Assembly (NCBI RefSeq): GCF_016924645.1
Contig: NZ_JAFFJV010000009.1
Span: forward strand, 1 to 64,000
Reading direction: 5' to 3'
DNA length: 64,000 nucleotides
Source of the DNA: Rufibacter psychrotolerans
GTDB taxonomy: Bacteria; Bacteroidota; Bacteroidia; Cytophagales; Hymenobacteraceae
The position numbers and the translations under genes were made by a program. The notes beneath the pieces were generated by a model. The model did no database searches, was not told where the DNA came from, and was given only the letters and a program-made list of their open reading frames with translations. Of the stretch, positions 44,598 through 54,032 are shown piece after piece. Each line of letters opens with the position of its first letter. The stretch's first letter is position 1.

Positions 44598-44625
44598 CCT
44601 GAAAGGATCTTGTGGGCGAACTAGC
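44598..44625 (+). repeat. Dispersed repeat CCTGAAAGGATCTTGTGGGCGAA
   Basis: This unit (given as CCTGAAAGGATCTTGTG plus GGCGAACTAGC) recurs as both arms of the inverted repeat at 61096-61182. It has no coding role here. Confidence 0.7.
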
Positions 44626-44706
44626 CAGCCGATTGCCTAAACACAACTAGATTATTCCTCATCCGTTTGGAGCCTGATTTCATAAAAGAAGGCTAAAACC
44701 AAACCA

Positions 44707-44758
44707 CCATAAACCGCACCGGCCTTGGAGAAAAATCCAAGGCCGGTGCGGTTTATGG
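44707..44758. terminator. 23-bp perfect hairpin between punA and the DUF4249 gene
   Basis: Arms 44707-44729 and 44736-44758 (core AAACCGCACCGGCCTTGGA) are perfect complements with a 6-nt loop. It is placed between convergent genes, so a bidirectional terminator is likely. A palindrome-family copy (44778-44815) follows. Confidence 0.75.
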
Positions 44759-44835
44759 GACGTATTTGCTGATCCTGCTTTACGGCTGTTTTGCTGAAAA
44801 CCTGCCCTAAACGCAACGCCGTTGGCAGGCTGCCC

Positions 44836-45675
44836 TTACTTGATAATCAACTCTTTGGCGCTGTAGTTCAGGTGCGTGAACACGCCAAAGCCCCCGGCCA
44901 CGGTAGACCTGATGCTGACCGGCTGGGCAAAGGGGTTGCCGTTGGCGCGGCGGGCATCCTCCACGCTGGAGATAAAATCATAGTAAATTTCGTCTACGTG
45001 GAACAGCTTCACGGTCAGTGTGTCATGGCGGTCAAAGCGGTAGGTGGTGTTGTAGGTGATTTTCTGGCCGTCGCGCAGGCGGTCGTTCACCTCGGCGTCC
45101 AGTTGGCTGTCTATGCCGGTAGAGTCTTTCTTATGGGCCAGCAGGCGGTAGAAGTTGTTCACCCCGGCCTCGTCTTTCCAGCGGGCCAGCAGGTAGGCTT
45201 CCTGGCTTTGCTCGGGTTTGTCGTTGAACTTGTAGCCCACGCTGTCCAGGGGCACGACGGTGAGCACTTTGGTGGTGCCGGTGAGCCGGCGGCCCTGCGT
45301 ATCAGTAATAACCAGGGTGAACACGTCGCCGGGTTTGCTGGTAACCAGGCGGCGGTTAAAGTGGGTGTAGACTTTCTCGTTCTCCTCGTCCACCAGCAGG
45401 GTGTCGCGTAGGACAATGGGCGCCTCGTTGTTTTTGGTGATGGTCACGGTGGCACCTTTCACCAGGGGCGCCTCGGGCGGCGCGAAATAGCCCGAGGACT
45501 CAGAGAGCGAGAGCCGGAAAGGTTTGCCGTCCTCCAGGTAACACTCCACCACCAGCTGGGGCGGAAGGTCAGGCAGGGGCACCTCAATCTCCTGCTCCAT
45601 GTCACAGGAAGAAAGGCCCGTGCCAAGCAGCAGGAGCAGAGAGAGGGACCGGGTAAAAAGTTTCTGGAACAACAT
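44836..45675 (-). CDS. DUF4249 lipoprotein, partner of TonB-dependent receptor
   Basis: This 279-aa lipoprotein has the lipobox LSSC with C24 after MLFQKLFTRSLSLLLLLGTG. The mature part starts EIEVPLPDLPPQLVVECYLE, which is the DUF4249 opening, and continues in a beta-rich manner. Its ATG overlaps the TonB receptor's TGA by one base (TGATG at 45673-45677), so translation is coupled. In Bacteroidetes these lipoproteins accompany TonB receptors and may help binding of the transported compound at the cell surface. The substrate is unknown. Confidence 0.9.
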   Translation of the reverse strand: MLFQKLFTRSLSLLLLLGTGLSSCDMEQEIEVPLPDLPPQLVVECYLEDGKPFRLSLSESSGYFAPPEAPLVKGATVTITKNNEAPIVLRDTLLVDEENEKVYTHFNRRLVTSKPGDVFTLVITDTQGRRLTGTTKVLTVVPLDSVGYKFNDKPEQSQEAYLLARWKDEAGVNNFYRLLAHKKDSTGIDSQLDAEVNDRLRDGQKITYNTTYRFDRHDTLTVKLFHVDEIYYDFISSVEDARRANGNPFAQPVSIRSTVAGGFGVFTHLNYSAKELIIK

Positions 45676-48113
45676 CAGAATTTAAAGTTATAGGTCACCG
45701 AAGGAATCACCGGGAACAGGGAAACCTGCTTGGCCACAAAGCCGGTGATCTGGTCAGTTGCCTCATCGCGCACGGTCTCAAAGAACACAAAGTACGGGTT
45801 GCGGCGGTTGTAGGCATTGTACACGCTGAACGTGAGGTCTGAGCTGCCGCGTCTGGGCCGCAGTTTGTACACCAGACTCAGGTCCAGGCGGTGGTAGGCG
45901 GCCAGCCTAAAGGAGTTGCGCTCTGGGTATACGGGAATAACGGTGTAATCTTCGCCCTCCACGTCCTGGAAGATAAAGCGCTGCACCGGCAGGGAATACG
46001 CATTGCCCGTGCCGTACACAAACGTGGCCGTGGCGTTGATGCGCTTGCTCACCTCCTGGATGGCCACCACTGAAAGGTCATGCCGCCGGTCAAAGCGGGT
46101 AGGGAAGGTCTTTCCGTTGTTGATGTCTGGGAAGGTGCGGTTGCTCCAGGAGAGGGTATAGCCAATCCAGCCGGTGGTTTTGCCTTCTTTCTTTTCCACG
46201 TAGAACTCCTGGCCGTAGCTCTCGCCGGTGCCAAACACAAACTCCTGCTCCAGGTTGGGGTTGGCGAAGATCTCTGCCCCATCCCTAAGGTCCAGCTGGC
46301 GGTTCATTTTCTTGTAGTAGGCCTCGGTGCTCAGGAGGTATTTGTCCTTGATGAGCTTGGTAAGGCCCAGGGCCACCTGGTCTGAGCGCTGCGGCCTCAC
46401 GCCGGGCGACGACGGGTACCAGATGTCGGTGGGGAGCGAGGCGCCCGAGTTGGAGATCAGGTGCACGTACTGGAACATGCGGGTGTAGTTGGCCTTTAGG
46501 GTAAGCGTCTCTGAGAAGCGGTAACTGGCCGCCGCGCGGGGCTCCAGGCCCAGGAAGTGCTTGCCCTCGTTCACAAAGCCCGAGAGGCGCAGGCCGTAGC
46601 TGAGCGTGAACACGGGGCTAAACGTCCAGTCGTCCTGGGCGTACAGGCCGTACTCCTGCCCGCGGTAGGTATTGCCCGCGCCCACGTTCACTGAGCCGTC
46701 CTGGCTGTTGGCCTCCAGGCGACCCACCACAAAGCGGTGATCTGTCACGCTGCCGCCAAACCGCAGGTGGTGGCGTTCCGAAGGAATGTATTCAAAGTCG
46801 GTCTTCAGGTTGAGGTCGGTGATGTTGGAAGTGAGGCTGAAGGAGTAGATGTCCAGCTCGTTCTTGATCTCGTACTCGTAATTGGAGGCCGCAAACGTGG
46901 TGTTCACGAAAAAACGGGGCGAAAACTGGTGCATCCAGCGGGCCGAGGCCACCTTGTTGCCCCAGTTGAAATTGAAGTTGAAGTTCTCGTCATCAAAGGC
47001 GAAGAAGTCGCGCCCGTAGTACCCGCTGAAGAAAAGCCGGTCTTTCTCGCCCAGGTCAAAGCTGGCCTTGGCGTTGAAGTCATAGAAGTAGTAGTCGGGG
47101 ATGGGGCTCCAGTCGGGGTCGCTTTCCTTGGCTTTGTTGATCATGCGGGTGAACACATCGGCGTAGGTGCGCCGCCCCGAGACCAGGTACGAGGATTTGC
47201 CTTTCTGAATGGGGCCTTCCACCGTGAGCCGCGAGGCAATCAGGCCAATGCCGCCGCTCACGTCGTTCTCGTTGCGGTTGCCCTCGCGCATTTTCACGTC
47301 CAGCACGCTGGACAGGCGACCGCCAAACTGCGCCGGGAAACCGCCTTTGTACAGCTCCACGCCCCGCACCGCGTCTGGGTTGAACACGCTGAAAAACCCG
47401 AACAGGTGGCTGGGGTTGTAGACCAGGGCATCGTCCAGCAGCACCAGGTTCTGGTCATTGCTGCCGCCCCGCACAAACAGGCCGCTGCTGCCCTCACCAC
47501 CGCTCTGGATGCCCGGTTTCAGCTGCAGCGTCTTGATGATGTCTACCTCGCCAAACAGGGCCGGCAACAGCTTGGCCTCACGCGTGGTAAGGGTTTCCAT
47601 GCTCATCTGCGGGGTGCTCAGCCGCTCCTGAAACGAGTTCCGCTGCGACTCTACCACCACCTCGCTCAACTTATTGGCGGTTTCCTCTAACTGCACGTTC
47701 AGGCGGGTGTTCTTCCTGAGCACCACCTCACGGGTAAGGGTCTCAAACCCCAGGTATGAAAACTGAATCTGGTAGGTGCCGGGGGCAAGCGAAAGCGTAA
47801 AGGCGCCGTTCACGTTGGTCTCCACGCCCGTGGTGGTCCCCGCCACCGACACGCTGGCGCCAATCAGGGGTTCGCCGGAGGCCGCAGACCGCAGCACACC
47901 GCTCAAGGCCACCCGGTTTTGCGCCCCAACGGGCGAAAAGGCCAGCAAAAGGAAAAGGAAAAAGAGCATCCAAGGCCAGAAAGCCGGTCTGGTGCACGCA
48001 CTATGTGGGGAGTAAAAACGCACGCTTGCTTGTGTCAGATGTAGAACATAACGCCTGACCCGCTGGTATGTTTTCCTGAAAGGGCGGAGCACTTGCAGGC
48101 GGTGGTTGGGCAA
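45675..48113 (-). CDS. TonB-dependent outer-membrane receptor with CarbopepD-like N-domain
   Basis: This 812-aa outer-membrane transporter has a CarbopepD regulatory-like domain (ALSGVLRSAASGEPLIGASVSV) after the signal region, then a plug (VDIIKTLQLKPGIQSGGEG, FVRGGSNDQN) and a 22-strand type barrel ending at VTYNFKF. Energy comes from TonB; cargo is not evident. The start is uncertain. The long frame begins at TTG 48113 with a basic, atypical N-terminus; an internal ATG at 47967-47969 starts MLFFLFLLLAFSPVGAQ, which lacks basic residues. A -7-like TATCTTTA lies at 48142-48149. It is translated together with the DUF4249 lipoprotein. Confidence 0.92.
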   Translation of the reverse strand: MPNHRLQVLRPFRKTYQRVRRYVLHLTQASVRFYSPHSACTRPAFWPWMLFFLFLLLAFSPVGAQNRVALSGVLRSAASGEPLIGASVSVAGTTTGVETNVNGAFTLSLAPGTYQIQFSYLGFETLTREVVLRKNTRLNVQLEETANKLSEVVVESQRNSFQERLSTPQMSMETLTTREAKLLPALFGEVDIIKTLQLKPGIQSGGEGSSGLFVRGGSNDQNLVLLDDALVYNPSHLFGFFSVFNPDAVRGVELYKGGFPAQFGGRLSSVLDVKMREGNRNENDVSGGIGLIASRLTVEGPIQKGKSSYLVSGRRTYADVFTRMINKAKESDPDWSPIPDYYFYDFNAKASFDLGEKDRLFFSGYYGRDFFAFDDENFNFNFNWGNKVASARWMHQFSPRFFVNTTFAASNYEYEIKNELDIYSFSLTSNITDLNLKTDFEYIPSERHHLRFGGSVTDHRFVVGRLEANSQDGSVNVGAGNTYRGQEYGLYAQDDWTFSPVFTLSYGLRLSGFVNEGKHFLGLEPRAAASYRFSETLTLKANYTRMFQYVHLISNSGASLPTDIWYPSSPGVRPQRSDQVALGLTKLIKDKYLLSTEAYYKKMNRQLDLRDGAEIFANPNLEQEFVFGTGESYGQEFYVEKKEGKTTGWIGYTLSWSNRTFPDINNGKTFPTRFDRRHDLSVVAIQEVSKRINATATFVYGTGNAYSLPVQRFIFQDVEGEDYTVIPVYPERNSFRLAAYHRLDLSLVYKLRPRRGSSDLTFSVYNAYNRRNPYFVFFETVRDEATDQITGFVAKQVSLFPVIPSVTYNFKF

Positions 48114-48483
48114 ACAATGGGCCAGACTGAAACGCTAGAGTTAAAGATAGTATAAAAAGATGAACATGCTTCTATCAGAACCGCCAAACCGTGCCGGAGC
48201 AGAGCCGCAGCCCGTGGTGGTGACCTGAGAAGAGAACCGGTTTGTTGCCAAAGGGTTTTAGCAAAACCAGAGGCTTAGGCAAGATTTTAGAACCAAGCAT
48301 CCCTGGGCGCAAGCGGGGGCTGGTGCCGCCTGGAAGGGTGCTCGCCCGGTTTTTAGCCTGTTTCTGCCAAGCTAGCCCCAAACCAGCGGTACGGGCGGGC
48401 ACTTGCGCCAGCACCTCGAAAGTGATTGCTTCTTTGCTGATCTTGGCAGCACATTTCTTGGGCTTACGGTGGTGGAAAGTAAA
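48114..48483. other. Intergenic region upstream of the TonB receptor
   Basis: No gene is supported. It holds the near-consensus -7 element of the receptor (TATCTTTA, complement of 48142-48149) and a palindrome-family copy at 48348-48386 (GGTTTTTAGCCTGTTTCTGC then CAAGCTAGCCCCAAACC). Confidence 0.45.
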
Positions 48484-48527
48484 ATCCGTTTCAGGGCCAT
48501 TTTTAAGAAAACGGCCCTGAAACGGAT
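48484..48527 (-). terminator. Palindrome-type terminator of the M61 peptidase gene
   Basis: ATCCGTTTCAGGGCC (48484-48498) pairs with GGCCCTGAAACGGAT (48513-48527) around an ATTTTTAAGAAAAC loop. It lies 17 nt beyond the peptidase stop. Confidence 0.75.
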
Positions 48528-48544
48528 CTGAGGCAATCTGCTGG

Positions 48545-50410
48545 CTACAGGTTAGAATACAGCCAGGCTTGGCGCAGGGCCAGTTGCTCCGGCGTGGCGT
48601 TGGGGTCTGGCGTGAGCAGGTGCGAAACGGTTTCATCTGAGGCCACCAGGTTGGCGGTCAGTTCAATGGGTTTCACGGTGCCGCTGGCGTCTTTGCGGCC
48701 CACGGTAACCTTAATGGGACTCCCTTCCTTGCCGTTGACCACGTGTTTGTTGAGCAGTTCGGTGGCGTTGCGCAGGTTCAGGTCTTCGCCGTTGATCTGC
48801 CAGATCTGGTCGCCGGCTTTCCAGCCCAGCTGCTTCCCGAAGGCGTTCAGGTTCTCCACGCTGGCCACCATCAGGTGCCCCGAGGCCTGGTCATAGCCAA
48901 TGGTGGGTTTGCCCAAAGACACCCGTTTCTGGATGCCCGAGGGCTGGTACGTGATGCCCACTTTCTTGAAGAGCTCGGCGTACGGCAGGCGCTCGGTGCC
49001 CTCTACGTAGCGGGCGAAGAAATCACGCACCTCGGGGAACGTGAGCGCGGTGATCTTGTCAAACAGCTCCTCGTCTTTGAACGACTTGTCTTTGCCGTAG
49101 GTCTGGCTCAGGTCTTTCATGAGGTTCCGGATGCCGTATTTGCCCCCCGAAAGCTCCCGTAGTCTGATGTCCAGCGCCATGCCAATGAGGGCGCCTTTTT
49201 GGTACACGTTGCCGTACTCTTTCTCGTGCTTGTCCAGGGCGCCCAGGCTCAGCTCCGTGAAGGCCAGGGCATCGTTGTACTGCTGCTGGGAGGCAATGAT
49301 CTTGCTCCGCAACTCGCCCAGGAAGTCGGGCAGCTCAATGAGGCGCTGGTTTACCTGCACGTGGTGCGCGAAGTACTCGGTCACGCCTTCGTACAGCCAG
49401 AGGTGCTTGGACATCTTGGGGTTGCTGAAGTCAAAGTTCCCGATCTCCTCTGAGTGGATGTTGAGCGGCGTCACAATGTGGAAGAACTCGTGCGCGGCAA
49501 TGTTGCGCACCTGCTCGGCCAGCATGGCAGGCGGCATCTCGGGGAAGTAGTACACCGAGGAGTAGGAGTGCTCCAGGGCCCCGTACGCGCCGGTGCGGTT
49601 CTGCTTGTTGTCAATGTAGATGAGGAAGGCGTACTTGTCTACCGGCAGGGTGCCGCCCAGGTAGTTTTTCTGCGCCTCCAGGATGGTTCTTATGTTCTGG
49701 GCCAGGTTCTTGGAGCGGTCTCCGCCGCCGGCCGCGTAGGTAGAGATGAGCACGTCGGCGTTACCTACCTTGAGCATGGCCGTGTCTGGGCGGCTGTAGA
49801 GCATGGGCGCATCTACCAGGTCATTGTAGTTTTGCAGCAGGTAGGTGTCTGCGGTGGGCGTAGAGTTGGTGGTTCTGAGGGCGGTGGCGCCGTAGAACTC
49901 CTGCGGCTTGTTAATGGTGATCTGGTAGGGCTCCTTGGTTCTGTTGGCGAAGTACCCGAAGAACCCGTGCGTGTTGATCAGGAACACCTTGCCGGCCTCA
50001 ATGTCGGTGGCGGCGGGCTCAAACACAATGTCTTCTTTCTTGGGCGTGTCCCAGGTGTCGTCTACCAGGTACTCCAGACGGGCCAGCTTTTTGGCTTTCT
50101 TGATCTTCCAGGTGTTCTGGTCCAGGCGCTCCACGGGCAGGGCCTTGCCTTTCTTGTCCAGGGCCTTGAACGCAGAGACAAACTTCCCGAAATCATAGAC
50201 GGCATAGGTGCCCGGCACCATTTTGGGCAGGTGGTAGAGCACCTCGTCTTCCTTGAAATCGGGCGTGAGCAGCGTCACCTGCAATTTGTCGTCTACAACC
50301 TTGCCAAGGTCAATTGAAAACCGGTAGGTGGGTTCTGCCTGGTTCTGGGCCAGCAGCGGAAAATGCAGGAGCGCGGCAAACGCCAGGGCCGTCAATGATT
50401 TTTTGAGCAT
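48545..50410 (-). CDS. M61 glycyl aminopeptidase-like metallopeptidase with PDZ domain
   Basis: The 621-aa protein has a signal peptide (MLKKSLTALAFAALLHFPLLA), a beta-rich N-domain and the zinc motif HEFFH near residue 305. A downstream glutamate is in the catalytic helix (YEGVTEYFAHH). A PDZ domain follows toward the end (KPTIGYDQASGHLM...GWKAGDQIWQINGEDL). M61 family enzymes are periplasmic aminopeptidases that favour N-terminal Gly or Ala. It is a single gene with a terminator. Confidence 0.93.
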   Translation of the reverse strand: MLKKSLTALAFAALLHFPLLAQNQAEPTYRFSIDLGKVVDDKLQVTLLTPDFKEDEVLYHLPKMVPGTYAVYDFGKFVSAFKALDKKGKALPVERLDQNTWKIKKAKKLARLEYLVDDTWDTPKKEDIVFEPAATDIEAGKVFLINTHGFFGYFANRTKEPYQITINKPQEFYGATALRTTNSTPTADTYLLQNYNDLVDAPMLYSRPDTAMLKVGNADVLISTYAAGGGDRSKNLAQNIRTILEAQKNYLGGTLPVDKYAFLIYIDNKQNRTGAYGALEHSYSSVYYFPEMPPAMLAEQVRNIAAHEFFHIVTPLNIHSEEIGNFDFSNPKMSKHLWLYEGVTEYFAHHVQVNQRLIELPDFLGELRSKIIASQQQYNDALAFTELSLGALDKHEKEYGNVYQKGALIGMALDIRLRELSGGKYGIRNLMKDLSQTYGKDKSFKDEELFDKITALTFPEVRDFFARYVEGTERLPYAELFKKVGITYQPSGIQKRVSLGKPTIGYDQASGHLMVASVENLNAFGKQLGWKAGDQIWQINGEDLNLRNATELLNKHVVNGKEGSPIKVTVGRKDASGTVKPIELTANLVASDETVSHLLTPDPNATPEQLALRQAWLYSNL

Positions 50411-50575
50411 AGTTTTATCTGGGTGGAAATGCTAAGGAAACGAATGAAACCGGGTTTAAGTACGAGGCCCACGGCTGCGCCGGAGGAGGTTACCCGCCAG
50501 CAACGCCAGGGCCTTTCTCCCTTAGTCGGAGAGTTCGGGAAAAAATTACAGAAGGGCTACCCGCTTTGGGTGAGA

Positions 50576-50884
50576 TTAGCGCAGGTGCTGCTGCACCACC
50601 TGGCTCAGCTGGTGCGCCGGCACCACCCCAGACTGCCGCCACAGCTGCTTGCCCTCCTGGAAGAGGAGCAGGGTAGGGATGCCCTGAATGCGGTACTGCT
50701 GGGCCACCGCCGGGTTCTTGTCCACGTCTATCTTGATCACTTTCAGTTTGCCTGCGTACTGCTGGGCCACTTGCTGCAGAATGGGGGCCATGGTTTTGCA
50801 GGGGCCGCACCAATCGGCGTAGAAGTCTACCAGCACCGGCATGCCCGGGCTGCTGATCAGTTCCTGAAAAGATTTTTTAGCCAT
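50576..50884 (-). CDS. trxA: Thioredoxin
   Basis: This is a 102-aa thioredoxin with the redox site WCGPC (C26 and C29) within LVDFYADWCGPCKT, and the cis-proline loop IPTLLLF near residue 68. The frame can be extended to 50911, but ATG at 50882-50884 gives the standard size. A 7/8 match to the -7 element (TATACTTG) lies upstream. It is monocistronic. Confidence 0.95.
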   Translation of the reverse strand: MAKKSFQELISSPGMPVLVDFYADWCGPCKTMAPILQQVAQQYAGKLKVIKIDVDKNPAVAQQYRIQGIPTLLLFQEGKQLWRQSGVVPAHQLSQVVQQHLR

Positions 50885-51060
50885 GGTGATCTCTTTGTTA
50901 GATGGTTGCACACAAGTATACGGAAAAGGACAATTCGGGGTGAAAACGGCTGCGTATAACCAAGTTCGCTTTTGCTGAGTTTTTGCAGAAACTGGCCCAA
51001 AACTGCCTGGCTCTGTGGAACTTTAGCGGGCGCCTGGTCCTTTCTAAGTTATATTTTACC

Positions 51061-52284
51061 ATGAAGCCAAACCTCTTGAAAACGATATTCTTATCTGTGT
51101 CGCTGGCCCTTACCTCGTGGTTTTCTTCCTGCAAGGAATCTGAGGTGCTGGAGCAAAAGCAGACCCAGACCGCTCCCAAAGAACACCTGGTATCGGCTGA
51201 GAAGCTGACCACTATTCCCGCCGCCGGCCTGCGGGACATTGCCAACGCCAACGGCCGGTCTGAGCTGGCCACCCTCATCAAATATGACGTGGACGTGTAC
51301 CGGGTCATTTACCTCACGCAGTACAACGGGCAGGAGATCCAGGCCTCGGGGCTGATGGTGGTGCCCCTGAATGCAACGGCGCCAGCCCCCATCCTGAGCG
51401 CCCACCACGGCACCACCTTTGACCAGAAGTACGCGCCCAGCAATTTCCAGCTTACCTCCCTCACCGGGTTTGAGCCCTTTGGGGCGGCCGGCTACCTCAC
51501 CCTGGTGCCCGACTTTATCGGGTACGGGGCCTCTAAGCAGATCCTGCACCCGTACTATGACGTGCAGCACTCCGGTACCGCCGTGGTAGACATGATCAAG
51601 GCCGGCAAGTCGTTCTTCCAGAAGAACAACATCAAAATGTCGGGGCAGTTGTTTCTGGCGGGCTACTCAGAGGGCGGGTACGTGACCATGGCCGCCCAGA
51701 AAGAGATAGAGGAGAACCCCGAGCATGGGCTAACCGTGACGGCCTCGGCGGCCGGCGCCGGCGGGTATGACCTGGAAGGAATGCTGAGCCGCGTGGTGGG
51801 GGGCAAGCCTTACGAGTATCCGGCCAACCTGGCCTTTATCCTGCAGGCCTACAACGCTACCTACAACTGGAACCGCCCGCTCACCGATTTCTTCCAGGAA
51901 CCGTACGCCACCCGCATTCAGGAGCTGATAGACGGAACCCGCACCAGCAGCTCCATCAACAGCGCCCTGGCCAAAGATCCGGCCAAACTGTTTAACCCGG
52001 CGTTCCTGGCGGGACTGCGCGGCGACGGGGAACAGGCCCTCAAGGCAGCCCTCAAGCGCAACAGCCTCAAGAACTTCGTGCCGAAGAGTCCCACCCGCCT
52101 GTACCACGGCACCGCCGACATTATGGTGCCGTATGACAACACCGTGAGCACCTACAACGCCATGAAAGCGGCGGGAGCCCCCAACCTGAAGTTTGTCTCC
52201 ATACCCGGGGGTGGCCACGGCAGCAGCCTGGAGCCCATGATCAGAGACCTGATTCCGTGGATTGAGAGCTTCAGAACCATGTAG
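51061..52284 (+). CDS. Lipase-like alpha/beta hydrolase lipoprotein
   Basis: The 407-aa protein has a lipoprotein signal ending in the lipobox FSSC (C24). The catalytic triad is visible: serine in GYSEGG (S203), aspartate in GTADIMVPYDN near residue 355 and histidine in GGGHGSSLEP near residue 386. The general layout matches secreted lipases of the fungal LIP type found in Bacteroidetes. It probably works on the cell surface on esters or lipids. A frame extension to 50983 is rejected, since ATG 51061 starts the signal peptide, preceded by TATATTTT. Confidence 0.85.
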   Translation: MKPNLLKTIFLSVSLALTSWFSSCKESEVLEQKQTQTAPKEHLVSAEKLTTIPAAGLRDIANANGRSELATLIKYDVDVYRVIYLTQYNGQEIQASGLMVVPLNATAPAPILSAHHGTTFDQKYAPSNFQLTSLTGFEPFGAAGYLTLVPDFIGYGASKQILHPYYDVQHSGTAVVDMIKAGKSFFQKNNIKMSGQLFLAGYSEGGYVTMAAQKEIEENPEHGLTVTASAAGAGGYDLEGMLSRVVGGKPYEYPANLAFILQAYNATYNWNRPLTDFFQEPYATRIQELIDGTRTSSSINSALAKDPAKLFNPAFLAGLRGDGEQALKAALKRNSLKNFVPKSPTRLYHGTADIMVPYDNTVSTYNAMKAAGAPNLKFVSIPGGGHGSSLEPMIRDLIPWIESFRTM

Positions 52285-52573
52285 TTTTGGGCGGCAGGCA
52301 TTCCTGTGCCGCGCGCGCTCTGGTTACCGGGGCAAGCTGAAGTGGCTGCTATTTTTGAGCTGTTTTTGGGAAAACGGGCTAAATACGCCGCTTTACTTCT
52401 TTGTAACCCAGCTTCTGACCTGTAGCAGTGACTACCCATAACCCGGCCTTGCGAGAGGCTGGGTTATTTTTTGCCTTTTAGGGCCGAGGGGATCAACGCC
52501 CTTGAGCAAACCGCACCGGGAGGGCGACCGAAATATTTTCCACCTTTCAGGCGGGGGCTCCGTAGAAAGAACC

Positions 52574-53386
52574 ATGGAACAATCGCAAACCACTACCAGC
52601 GAAGCGCTCGCCTTTCAATACATAGACTACCAATGCACAGACCGGGTGGCGTACATTACCCTGAACCGGCCGGAGAAGCGCAACGCCCTCAATGCGCAGG
52701 CCGTGACCGAGTTGAAGCTGGCCTTTGACCACGCCGAAAACGAGGAAGACTGCAAGGTGATTGTGCTACGGGCCACCGGGCCGGTGTTCTGCGCCGGGGC
52801 GGACCTGGAGTACCTGCAGCAGGTGCAGCACAACTCCTACCAGGAAAACCTGGAGGACTCTGCGCACCTCATGCAGCTCTTCTATCTCATTTATACCCTC
52901 AAGAAAGTGGTCATTGCCCAGGTGCAGGGGCACGCCATTGCCAGTGGGTGCGGCCTGGCCACCGTCTGTGATTTTACCTATACCGTTACCTCGGCCAAGT
53001 TTGGCTACACTGAGGTGAAGATCGGGTTTTTGCCGGCCCTGGTAAAAGTGTTCCTGCTGCGCAAGATAGGGGAGGCCCGCGCCAAAGAGTTGCTCCTCAC
53101 CGGCGACCTGGTGTCGGCGGAGAAAGCCAAGGCCATGGGCCTGGTTACCGAGGTGGTGCCCGAGGAGCAGTTAAGTGAGCGGGTAACGGCCTTGGCGCAG
53201 CGCCTGTGCCAGCAGAACTCGGGCCATGCCATGGAAGTGACCAAGGAGATGATTGCCCACGTGCAGGAACTCCCCCTGAAAGATGCCCTGGAGTACGCCA
53301 CCGAGCGCAGTGCCCTGGCCCGCTCCACCGGCGACTGCCAGCGCGGCATCCAGGCCTTTCTGGAGAAGCAGCCCCTCTCCTGGTAG
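52574..53386 (+). CDS. Enoyl-CoA hydratase/isomerase family protein
   Basis: The 270-aa crotonase-fold protein has the oxyanion hole segments VAYITLNRPEKRNALNA near the N-terminus, FCAGADLEYLQQ near residue 75 and QGHAIASGCGLATVCD near residue 118. The hydratase-type catalytic glutamates are not both evident, so it could be a hydratase, isomerase or related acyl-CoA enzyme. The frame opens at 52502, but ATG 52574 is preferred. It is a single gene. Confidence 0.9.
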   Translation: MEQSQTTTSEALAFQYIDYQCTDRVAYITLNRPEKRNALNAQAVTELKLAFDHAENEEDCKVIVLRATGPVFCAGADLEYLQQVQHNSYQENLEDSAHLMQLFYLIYTLKKVVIAQVQGHAIASGCGLATVCDFTYTVTSAKFGYTEVKIGFLPALVKVFLLRKIGEARAKELLLTGDLVSAEKAKAMGLVTEVVPEEQLSERVTALAQRLCQQNSGHAMEVTKEMIAHVQELPLKDALEYATERSALARSTGDCQRGIQAFLEKQPLSW

Positions 53387-53553
53387 GGGTTTGCCGCCGC
53401 CTCTCGGCTTGCCCGCGAGCCTAAAAAGAAGGGTGGCACCTTAACAGAAAAGTTCTAGAACACGTAGCACCTTCTGCCTCGCAGATTTCTATTTTTAACC
53501 TGTATTTCTGTAAAACCTGTTAAACAATTGGTACACCTAGTGGTTAAGAGAGT

Positions 53554-54003
53554 ATGCTGACGAACGCGGCGATAGTAGTAGGAACCTTTGTACTCATGGA
53601 GCTGGTGGCGTGGAGCGTGCATAAATACGTGTTGCACGGCTTTTTGTGGAGCATCCACAAATCGCACCACACCCGGCACAACCACTTGTTTGAGCTCAAC
53701 GATGTCTCGTTTGCGTTCTATGGGGTGATTGCCGCTCTGTGCTTTATTTATGGGTCTGACACGCTGGACTACCGGTTCTGGATTGGAGTGGGCATCTCGC
53801 TGTACGGCGCGGCCTATTTCCTGGTGCATGATTTGTTTATCCACCGGCGGGTCAAGCTGTTCGGGAAAACAAAGAACACCTATTTCAGGGCCCTGGACAT
53901 AGCGCACAAGGTACACCATAAAACCAAAGGCAAAGACGGCTCAGAGTCTTTTGGCATGCTCTGGGTACACCCTAAATTCTTTCGTATCGCCCGGAAGCGC
54001 TAA
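53554..54003 (+). CDS. crtZ: Beta-carotene hydroxylase (CrtZ-like, fatty acid hydroxylase superfamily)
   Basis: CrtZ adds hydroxyl groups at C-3 of beta-ionone rings. The 149-aa membrane protein has four helices and the full set of histidine motifs for the di-iron site: HKYVLH (23-28), HKSHH (35-39), HDLFIH and HKVHH. It is the first gene of the carotenoid cluster. Upstream, TTAAACAAT (53520-53528) resembles the half-sites seen before the sigma factor. A MerR-type regulator follows after 29 nt. Confidence 0.9.
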   Translation: MLTNAAIVVGTFVLMELVAWSVHKYVLHGFLWSIHKSHHTRHNHLFELNDVSFAFYGVIAALCFIYGSDTLDYRFWIGVGISLYGAAYFLVHDLFIHRRVKLFGKTKNTYFRALDIAHKVHHKTKGKDGSESFGMLWVHPKFFRIARKR

Positions 54004-54032
54004 CTTTACGTTTCGTTTCTAAACTCTCTCCT